Positions 1 through 5,471 of a stretch of DNA of 5,471 nucleotides are shown piece after piece; the stretch's first letter is position 1, and each line of letters starts with the position of its first letter. The translations under genes and the position numbers were made by a program. The notes below the pieces were generated by a model, which did no database searches, was not told the origin of the DNA, and saw nothing but the letters and a program-made list of their open reading frames with translations. The DNA is taken from NCBI GenBank assembly GCA_030595135.1, contig JAUVDU010000141.1, positions 1 through 5,471 on the forward strand, written 5' to 3'. This DNA is from Deltaproteobacteria bacterium (GTDB taxonomy: Bacteria; Desulfobacterota; Anaeroferrophillalia; Anaeroferrophillales; Tharpellaceae).

Positions 1-2165
1 CCCGGCTTATAACCCCGAATTCGCGCCTCGGGCAAACCGGCAAAAAGCTCACGAATCGGCGTAAAGACACCAGTATAGGTGGCCGGATTGGAACGCGGCG
101 TCCGTCCGATCGGACTCTGGTCGATATTAATCACTTTATCGAGCTGATCAAGCCCCCCGATTTCCTGAAAAGCGCCGACCGCATAACGATCACTGTAAAG
201 ATGATTATGCAGGGCCGGATAGAGGGTTTCGTTAATCAAACTGCTTTTTCCGGAGCCGGAAACCCCGGTCACACAGAGCAATAGACCAAGGGGGAATTTA
301 ACATCAATGCTCTTGAGATTATGTTGTGATGCCCCTTTAAGAGCAAGGCAGCGCTGCCAATCCAGCGAACGTCGCTGAGGAATCTCGATTTTTTTACGCC
401 CGGAGAGATAGAGACCGGTTAACGAGTCACCCGCCGCAATCTCTGCGGGTCTCCCTTGAGCAACCACCTCACCGCCAAAACGTCCGGCTCCGGGCCCCAT
501 ATCGATAACCTGGTCCGCCGCCATAATCGTCTCCTGATCATGCTCGACAACCAACAGCGAATTACCCAGATCACGCAATTTCAGCAACGCTTTAAGCAGA
601 CGCAGGTTGTCGCGCTGATGCAGACCGATACTGGGTTCATCAAGAACATATAAAACCCCGGTCAAACCCGAACCGATCTGGGTCGCCAAACGGATACGCT
701 GCGACTCCCCTCCGGAAAGCGTGGCACTGGCCCGCTCCAAGGTCAAATAGTCGAGGCCGACATCAATCAAAAACTGCAAACGGGCGAAAAGTTCACCAAG
801 AATGCGCCGGGCAATCGTCTGCTGGGCCGGGGGCAGCACCAGATTAGTTAGAAATTCCCGGGCCTTGGGCAATGAAAAACAGGTTAATTCATAGATATTT
901 AAGCCCGCCACCTTAACCTGCAGGCTCTCCCGGTTCAGACGACTGCCGTGACAAAAAGAGCATGGTTTAGGTGAAAGATAGCGCAGCAATTCACTGTCAT
1001 TCTCACCCTCGGCCTTTTCATAGCGCCTTTTCAAATTTGGAATAACCCCTTCAAACCTTCTCTCCGGAGAGTGCTGATAACGGCCATCGGCGAGTAAACC
1101 GGGGATTTTAACCCGCCCCGAGCCCGCCATAATTATTTTTTTGATCTTGGGCGAAAGTTCAGCAAAAGGCACCGTCAGCGAAAAATCATAATAACGCGCC
1201 AGCGGCTCTAACACTTCACTGCGATAGAAAGAGAGGGATCTGCGCCAGGGAGCAAGCGCCCCACCTTTGAGGCTTAAAGCCGGATCGGGAACAATCAGAT
1301 CACTATCAAAAACCAGATCACGCCCTAAACCGCCGCACTCAGGACAGGCACCATGCGGGTTATTAAATGAGAAAAGGCGGGGCGAAAGCTCGGCAAAACT
1401 GATCCCGCAATCACTACAGGCCAGACGCCGGGAAAAGAGCAGGCGTTCCCCATTGACAACCTGCACGACCACCAGATCGTCGGCTTTGTCCATCGCCAGC
1501 TCCAACGAATCGACCAGCCGGCCGCGACTTTCGGAACTCGAAACCAGGCGGTCAACCACCAATGAGATATCATGAAAACTATTGCGATCGAGAAGCGGCG
1601 GAGAATCAAGACGATAAATCTCACCATCAACTTCAATCCGCAAAAAGCCCTGACTTTGCAAATCGCTAAAAAGTTTACGATACTCTCCCTTACGCCGGCG
1701 CACGAGCGGAGCTATAATCATCAACTTGGTTCCGCCGGGCATTTTCTCAATCGCATCGGCAATCTGGTCGACGGTCTGTGAAGTGATCGGTTTACCACAT
1801 TGCGCGCAGTGGGCCACTCCGATCCGAGCATAAAACAAACGCAGATAATCATAGATTTCAGTCACCGTCCCCACGGTTGAACGGGGGTTATGAGAAACCT
1901 TTTTCTGCTCAATCGAGATCGCCGGTGAAAGACCCGAAATTTCATCAACATCGGGTTTTTCCATAAGTTGGAGAAACTGCCGGGCATAGGCCGAAAGTGA
2001 CTCAACGTAGCGTCTTTGCCCCTCAGCATAGATCGTATCAAAAGCCAGCGATGATTTACCAGAGCCGCTTAAACCGGTGATCACCACAAACTGCCGCCGA
2101 GGTATGACCAAACTGATATCTTTCAGATTATGTTCCCTGGCACCCTTAATAACTATCTCTTCCAC
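1..2165 (-). CDS. uvrA: Excinuclease ABC subunit A (UvrA), 3' end outside window
   Basis: UvrA is the DNA-damage-sensing ATPase of nucleotide excision repair; as a dimer it loads UvrB at lesions in the cytoplasm. The minus strand translates without interruption for 721 codons to the window edge. Seen: N-terminus VEEIVIKGAREHNL, first Walker A GLSGSGKSS (31-39), the zinc finger C250-C253...C274-C277 around the stretch LSPRLFSFNNPHGACPEC, the ABC signature LSGGESQR (483-490), Walker B ending LDEPSIGLHQRD (from 508), and second Walker A GVSGSGKSS (634-642). The family is about 940 residues, so roughly 220 are missing, including the C-terminal zinc finger, second signature and second Walker B. 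The GTG start at 2165 is well fixed: an in-frame TGA lies one codon upstream, and the protein begins at the usual family position. The ribosome binding site is weak. An out-of-frame ATG at 2175 opens only nine codons. Identification is certain; no frameshift seen. Confidence 0.97.
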   Translation of the reverse strand, partial: MEEIVIKGAREHNLKDISLVIPRRQFVVITGLSGSGKSSLAFDTIYAEGQRRYVESLSAYARQFLQLMEKPDVDEISGLSPAISIEQKKVSHNPRSTVGTVTEIYDYLRLFYARIGVAHCAQCGKPITSQTVDQIADAIEKMPGGTKLMIIAPLVRRRKGEYRKLFSDLQSQGFLRIEVDGEIYRLDSPPLLDRNSFHDISLVVDRLVSSSESRGRLVDSLELAMDKADDLVVVQVVNGERLLFSRRLACSDCGISFAELSPRLFSFNNPHGACPECGGLGRDLVFDSDLIVPDPALSLKGGALAPWRRSLSFYRSEVLEPLARYYDFSLTVPFAELSPKIKKIIMAGSGRVKIPGLLADGRYQHSPERRFEGVIPNLKRRYEKAEGENDSELLRYLSPKPCSFCHGSRLNRESLQVKVAGLNIYELTCFSLPKAREFLTNLVLPPAQQTIARRILGELFARLQFLIDVGLDYLTLERASATLSGGESQRIRLATQIGSGLTGVLYVLDEPSIGLHQRDNLRLLKALLKLRDLGNSLLVVEHDQETIMAADQVIDMGPGAGRFGGEVVAQGRPAEIAAGDSLTGLYLSGRKKIEIPQRRSLDWQRCLALKGASQHNLKSIDVKFPLGLLLCVTGVSGSGKSSLINETLYPALHNHLYSDRYAVGAFQEIGGLDQLDKVINIDQSPIGRTPRSNPATYTGVFTPIRELFAGLPEARIRGYKP

Positions 2166-2301
2166 AAATCACCATCTTAATAATTTACCCCTAAAAAACA
2201 GGATAATTGAATAAATAAATAAAATTTTTCTTGAAAATCATGAGTTATTCGGTTAGGTATAAACCAATCAAACTTGATATGCTAATTATAAGGATTCAGA
2301 T
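2166..2301. promoter_or_regulatory. AT-rich divergent intergenic promoter region
   Basis: These 136 bases separate the start of uvrA (leftward) from the start of the selenoprotein gene (rightward), so both promoters must lie here or inside the neighbouring genes. No strong -35/-10 pair is obvious. A weak candidate for uvrA on the minus strand is TTGATT (rc of about 2266-2271) followed after 16 bases by AATAAC. For the rightward gene, TTGAAA at 2231-2236 has no good partner. A short inverted repeat ATCAA-AC-TTGAT at 2267-2278 lies 23 bases before the rightward ATG and could be an operator, but it is short enough to be chance. I saw no recognisable LexA box. That a promoter region exists is a positional inference; the individual elements are guesses. 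Confidence 0.4.
2290..2294 (+). promoter_or_regulatory. Ribosome binding site deciding the 2302 start
   Basis: AAGGA with a 7-base spacer to the ATG at 2302 is a good Shine-Dalgarno match. It matters because it supports starting the gene here, upstream of the in-frame TGA, where a signal peptide is encoded, instead of at the internal ATG at 2623. Confidence 0.75.
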
Positions 2302-3636
2302 ATGGCCAAAATTTACCTACTATTTTTCACCATTATCTCATTTTTTCTCTACCTGCTTTTTCCCGCCGACTGCCGGGCCGGAGAAACTGATTTTCGCCTT
2401 ATCTATATAGGCTCTCTCTCGGGCTATGTCAAACTCTGCGGTTGACACAAAAAACAGGCGGGCGGTCTAGCCCGGCAAAAAACCGCAGTCGACATTCTCC
2501 GGCAAGATGCCGGCCCCGGCAAGAGCCTCTTTATCAACTGCGGCAACCTGACTAAAAGAACCACTAAAAATGACTTTAAGGTCAAACGCAAGGTTCTAAA
2601 AACCGCCCTTCGAGGCTATGAAATGATCGGCACCGAGATCTTCACTCCGGGGGCCCAGGAGTTGATTTACGGGCACGAAATGATAACCTCCTTAAAAGGG
2701 CACGCCCCCAACAGTACCATTCTCTGCGGCAATCTGGGCGGGCCTGAAATTCCGGGATTCGAAACCCATAAAATTGTCACCATCAACGATAAAAAGGTGC
2801 TGATTACTGCTATCATCGATCCGATTCTTGATAAAAAAGCGATTCATGGCCTTCAGGTCACAGATCCCCTTTCAGCCCTGGAAAAGATTCTTGAAACACC
2901 CCATGATCTAGCCATTGCGGTTCTCCACTTTTCCGACGCTAAGGCTCGCCGCCTGGTGCGCCGCATTGCCGGGCTTGATATCGCTATATTGGGCACCCAA
3001 CGGGGAACCATGAAAGAGAGTGAACTTATCAATGGCTGCTGGCTGATCAAAAATAACAACCACGGCAAAACCATCGGCTATCTGGATTGGGATTTTACGA
3101 CTGGGTCACCGAGCACCGCCAAACTCATCCAGATCAATAAATTGGCTTATGATGCCGACCCCAAAATTACCGAGTTGGTCGACGAATCTGAGGAGTGGCT
3201 GCGGCAACACTATGTTGAAATAGAAAAAAACAAAAATGAAGCTGACGACGACCTAACGGTCAAGGTGCCCTATGTCGGCAGCCATGCTTGCAGCACCTGC
3301 CATCCACAAATTACGACCTCATGGCAAAAGACGGGACATGCCCGAGCTTACGCCAGCCTCCAGAAAAAGTGCAAGGACTTCTGCCCTGACTGTCTGCCCT
3401 GTCACGTCACCGGCAGCCGGGAACATGACAAGCAGGGATTTCGTTCACCGACCGCCACCCCTGACCTCTTCAACATCCAATGCGAAGAGTGCCACGGCCC
3501 AGCCGAGGATCATATCAAAGATCCGAAACTCCCGTATGGGCTTAAAATTGAAGCCTCAACCTGCTCTATCTGCCACACCGCCAACAACGACCCGGAGTTT
3601 TTCTTTGAAGATGATGTAAAGTTGATCATCCACTGA
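2302..3636 (+). CDS. Predicted exported selenoprotein: UshA-like domain fused to tetraheme cytochrome c
   Basis: Read through an in-frame TGA at codon 48, this gives 444 residues. Residues 1-26 form a signal peptide (hydrophobic 4-20, likely cleavage after CRA26). Residues 31-265 resemble the UshA/5'-nucleotidase metallophosphatase fold: a GYVKLCGU...GGLAR motif (41-58), FINCGN (77-82), PGAQELIYG (116-124), LCGNLGG (141-147), VLHFSD (207-212), then GYLDWDF closing the domain. The usual metal and catalytic residues are mostly replaced (NCGN for a GD-type motif, GTQRG for the GH motif), so hydrolase activity is doubtful. A charged linker (288-320) leads to a cytochrome c554-like domain with four CxxCH heme sites at C330, C364, C394 and C421. 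H346, H375, H404 and H444 are candidate distal ligands. It should act outside the cytoplasmic membrane in electron transfer or redox chemistry; partner and substrate are unknown. It stands alone between a divergent uvrA and a convergent ligase. Alternative: a pseudogene with a nonsense codon, less likely given the intact frame and RNA structure. Confidence 0.82.
2436..2488 (+). promoter_or_regulatory. Putative bacterial SECIS element
   Basis: A stem-loop lies inside the coding sequence just after the TGA at 2443-2445. The upper stem CGGGC (2459-2463) pairs perfectly with GCCCG (2470-2474) and closes a six-base loop GGTCTA (2464-2469). Eighteen bases separate the TGA from the loop, and the loop begins with two G. 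Known bacterial SECIS elements have a short stem, a G in the first two loop positions and the loop roughly 16-37 bases after the UGA; the E. coli fdhF loop also carries GGUCU. In addition CTGCGGTT (2436-2443) pairs perfectly with AACCGCAG (2481-2488), an 8-bp lower stem that contains the first base of the TGA. SelB would bind the apical loop to deliver Sec-tRNA. The pairing is seen directly; the function is inferred. Confidence 0.78.
2443..2445 (+). other. In-frame TGA predicted to encode selenocysteine (Sec48)
   Basis: The codon sits in the context L45-C46-G47-U48-H49, followed by KKQAGGLAR. From memory of UshA-like secreted proteins in this family, the corresponding motif is CGC with a downstream GGLAR, so TGA replaces a conserved cysteine codon. 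That is the classic signature of a Sec/Cys pair. The reading frame is open from 2302 to here and from here to 3633. Confidence 0.8.
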
Positions 3637-3649
3637 GAAGTAAGCCGCA

Positions 3650-3711
3650 ATTAAAAAATAAAAAAAGCAGAGAGTGCGTCCCCGCACTCTCTGCTTTTTT
3701 TATTTTTTAAT
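3650..3711. terminator. Bidirectional intrinsic terminator between convergent genes
   Basis: A perfect inverted repeat has 29-base arms at 3650-3678 and 3683-3711 and a TCCC loop. The core is a 12-bp GC-richer stem, GCAGAGAGTGCG (3667-3678), flanked by A-runs on the left and T-runs on the right. Each strand therefore shows a hairpin followed by a T tract. It lies 14 bases after the stop of the selenoprotein gene and about 60 bases after the stop of the leftward ligase gene, so it can end transcripts from both sides. Confidence 0.93.
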
Positions 3712-3771
3712 CAGTCGTCAATAATCAGCAACTACCAAAGATTATGGCTGACCTAAAAGGTTGTCCTGAAA

Positions 3772-5352
3772 CTAGACCAAGCTCTGAAAAGCCTCTTTAC
3801 GACCGGTGTATTTCTCTCGCATTTGCGGTTTCATTAGTTTTCCGGTCGGGTTGCGCATGACTGAGTCAAATTTGATAACTCGCGGCAGTTTATAGGTCGA
3901 AAGCCGGGTTTTAGCGAACTCAAGGAGCTCTTCCGCGGTCAAAGTTTTCCCCTCTTTAAGCTGGACAATGGCCATTACCGCCTCAACCAGGCGCTCGTCG
4001 GGAGTCCCGATACAAGCGACATCATCAATGTCGGGATGTTCCATCAATGCATCTTCGATCTCGACCGGGAAAATATTTTCACCGCCGCTGGTAATCATAT
4101 CTTTCTTGCGATCAACGATATAGTAGTAACCATCGGCGTCAGTCTTTAAAAGGTCTCCGGTATAGAGCCAGCCATTCTTTAACGAATCCGCCGTAAGTTC
4201 GGGATTACCAAAATAGCCCTGCATCATCCGAGGCGTTTTAAAGATCAGCTCGCCAACCGCCTCAGGTGCAACCTCATTACCGGCAAAATCGACAAGCCTG
4301 GCATCAACCCCGAAAGTCGGCTTACCAATAGAGCCGGGCCGCTGCAGAACTTCATCGGGATAGAGGTTAAAAGTCCCGCCGCCGCCGCCTTCGGTAATCC
4401 CGTATATATTGGAAACCCCGCAAGGCAAAACTTCGACCAGACGTTTCATCACGTCAAAAGGTACCGGTTGAGCCCCAATCTCCATATATCTCCAGGCCGA
4501 AAGATCATAATCTTCAAGCTTGAAATCACCCTTATCGATAGCGTTGAGAATCGCTACCGCGATCGGCACAACAAAGAGGACATCGGTAGCTTTTTCTTCG
4601 GCTAAAGCTTCGATAATCCATTTAGGATCCTTAAGATCCCGCAGAATTGTACCGGTAGCTCCGGTGGCATAAAAAGGCGCCCAGAGAAACATCGTACCAC
4701 TATGGTAGAGGGGTAAAAAGAAGAGATAATTGTCGTTCTTTTCGACAAAATAGCTCATGCCGTTACCGATAGCCGTACTATTGAGAGAGAAATGGGTGTG
4801 GAGCACAGGTTTCGGCTTGCCCGTGGTACCGGAAGTAAACATCATCGCCAGAGGCGCGTCGGCTTCAACTTCAAGCAGAGCTTCGGCGGTATCATCGTAA
4901 CCCGCCAGTCCACAAAAATCGATCATCCCCTCGCCAATTTTCTCACCGACGCAGATGAAGCTCTTGACCGTCGTTAACTCTTCTCGAACCGGTTCGACAA
5001 CCGCCAGAAACTCGGAGCCCAAGATAAAAGCCTTAGGCTTAGAAACTTCGGCGGCAAACTTGATATCATTGCCGACAAAACGAAAATTGAGCGGCACGAC
5101 AACCGCCCCGAGTTTAATGATGGCATAGTAACTGACTAACCACTCCAGGCTGTTGTTCTGCAAGTGCATAACGTAATCGCCCGACTCGATAGAGAGCTCG
5201 TTTTTCAGATAATTGGCAACCCGGTTAATTGACTGGTTAAACTCTTTCCAGGTTAAAGTGCGCCGTTCACCGGTCGCCGGGGTACGCTCAATTAAACAGA
5301 TTTTTTCCGGTAGGTTATGGGCATGCAGGCAGGCATAGTTGGCATAATTCAT
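3772..5352 (-). CDS. AMP-forming acyl-CoA synthetase (fatty-acid/carboxylate-CoA ligase)
   Basis: This is a complete 526-residue member of the ANL adenylate-forming superfamily. It activates a carboxylic acid with ATP to an acyl-adenylate, then transfers it to CoA, in the cytoplasm. Motifs seen in order: phosphate-binding TSGTTGKPK (173-181), LPLYHSG (213-219), the acyl-pocket region around EIGAQPVP (291-298), YGITE (317-321), YTGD (397-400), the hinge region DRKKDMITSGGENI (414-427) and NPTGKLMK (501-508) with the expected catalytic lysine K505. Length is normal for the family and all core motifs are intact. Substrate cannot be assigned: medium- or long-chain fatty acid or an aromatic acid are all possible, so no gene symbol is given. 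An unusual run of five glycines (322-326) directly follows YGITE. The start is ATG at 5352 with AAGGAG upstream; the stop is TAG. It is convergent with the selenoprotein gene and appears monocistronic at its 3' end. Confidence 0.93.
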   Translation of the reverse strand: MNYANYACLHAHNLPEKICLIERTPATGERRTLTWKEFNQSINRVANYLKNELSIESGDYVMHLQNNSLEWLVSYYAIIKLGAVVVPLNFRFVGNDIKFAAEVSKPKAFILGSEFLAVVEPVREELTTVKSFICVGEKIGEGMIDFCGLAGYDDTAEALLEVEADAPLAMMFTSGTTGKPKPVLHTHFSLNSTAIGNGMSYFVEKNDNYLFFLPLYHSGTMFLWAPFYATGATGTILRDLKDPKWIIEALAEEKATDVLFVVPIAVAILNAIDKGDFKLEDYDLSAWRYMEIGAQPVPFDVMKRLVEVLPCGVSNIYGITEGGGGGTFNLYPDEVLQRPGSIGKPTFGVDARLVDFAGNEVAPEAVGELIFKTPRMMQGYFGNPELTADSLKNGWLYTGDLLKTDADGYYYIVDRKKDMITSGGENIFPVEIEDALMEHPDIDDVACIGTPDERLVEAVMAIVQLKEGKTLTAEELLEFAKTRLSTYKLPRVIKFDSVMRNPTGKLMKPQMREKYTGRKEAFQSLV

Positions 5353-5363
5353 TGTTTCTTACA

Positions 5364-5369
5364 CTCCTT
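5364..5369 (-). promoter_or_regulatory. Ribosome binding site of the acyl-CoA synthetase
   Basis: On the minus strand, AAGGAG lies 11 bases before the ATG at 5352. The match is strong, with a slightly long spacer. It supports the chosen start, which also begins at the expected place for the family, just before the LTWKEF region. Confidence 0.75.
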
Positions 5370-5471
5370 AACTTTAATAAATAGTTATAACTTTAAAACG
5401 AAGTGCTACGATCAACTGCAAGAACCGTACTATCTATAAAATGTGACTGGCCACTAACTCCGGTAGTCGGC
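5370..5471 (-). promoter_or_regulatory. Upstream region of the acyl-CoA synthetase gene
   Basis: No coding sequence is evident between the ligase start and the window edge. On the minus strand a weak promoter candidate is TTGCAG followed after 17 bases by TTTTAA. A 10-bp perfect palindrome AGTTATAACT lies at 5383-5392, and the 7-mer AAAGTTA occurs twice nearby. These could be an operator or chance in AT-rich DNA. The true promoter may also lie beyond the window. Confidence 0.3.

Noticed and set aside
456..653. 65-codon plus-strand ORF
   Set aside because: Antisense to the uvrA ATPase signature and Walker B region; no recognisable protein features.
1325..1636. 103-codon minus-strand ORF
   Set aside because: It lies wholly inside uvrA in another frame on the same strand; the uvrA frame has intact family motifs throughout this stretch.
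1267..1781. Plus-strand ORFs of 102 and 69 codons (1267-1575, 1572-1781)
   Set aside because: Antisense to uvrA, low-complexity Arg/Ser-rich or unremarkable translations, no ribosome binding site support.
2146..2175. Nine-codon ORF starting ATG at 2175 and overlapping the uvrA GTG start
   Set aside because: It could act as a leader peptide, but it is very short, has no clear ribosome binding site and is easily explained by chance.
2318..2381. Lipoprotein signal at Cys24 of the selenoprotein
   Set aside because: The residues before the Cys (F-P-A-D) do not fit a lipobox; ordinary signal peptidase I cleavage after CRA26 fits better.
2443..2445. TGA as a nonsense mutation, sequencing error or UGA reassigned to Trp or Gly
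   Set aside because: The frame is preserved downstream, the codon is at an expected Cys position and a SECIS-like hairpin follows. The same gene stops at TGA, and uvrA and the ligase use TGG for Trp and no in-frame TGA. A sequencing error from TGC cannot be fully excluded without reads.
2853..3619. Out-of-frame ORFs within the selenoprotein gene (2853-3074 minus, 3272-3619 plus)
   Set aside because: They overlap a frame that encodes four heme motifs and a recognisable fold; they are shadows.
4792..4977. 61-codon plus-strand ORF
   Set aside because: Antisense to the conserved adenylate-forming core of the acyl-CoA synthetase.

Overview
This window looks like a chromosomal segment of an anaerobic or respiratory bacterium with multiheme c-type cytochromes and probably selenocysteine (Sec) decoding. 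A Desulfobacterota or other deltaproteobacterial relative would fit, but this is inferred from gene content and not from any marker phylogeny. Base composition is moderate, with AT-rich intergenic gaps.

Layout: (1) positions 1-2165, minus strand, hold the first ~721 codons of uvrA, the nucleotide-excision-repair ATPase, cut by the window edge. (2) Positions 2166-2301 are a short AT-rich divergent promoter region. (3) Positions 2302-3636, plus strand, hold one 444-residue exported protein: signal peptide, a UshA/5'-nucleotidase-like metallophosphatase-type domain that has lost most catalytic residues, then a cytochrome c554-like tetraheme domain. (4) Positions 3650-3711 hold a perfect 29-bp inverted repeat serving as a bidirectional terminator between convergent genes. 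(5) Positions 3772-5352, minus strand, hold a complete 526-residue AMP-forming acyl-CoA synthetase, followed by its upstream region to 5471.

The key observation is that gene (3) is interrupted by an in-frame TGA at codon 48 (2443-2445). The codon stands where I expect the second cysteine of a CGC...GGLAR motif. It is followed at the right distance by a compact stem-loop whose loop begins with GG, closely resembling a bacterial SECIS element, and an 8-bp outer stem encloses the whole structure. The frame stays open for another 396 codons. Only the upstream start at 2302 gives the signal peptide that c-type heme attachment needs. The best reading is a selenoprotein, Cys46-Gly47-Sec48, fused to a tetraheme cytochrome. 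A conventional gene caller would truncate it to a start at 2623 and lose the signal peptide and the Sec motif.

The three genes do not form an operon. uvrA and the selenoprotein gene diverge, and the selenoprotein gene and the ligase converge on a shared terminator. Nothing in the window links their functions directly.
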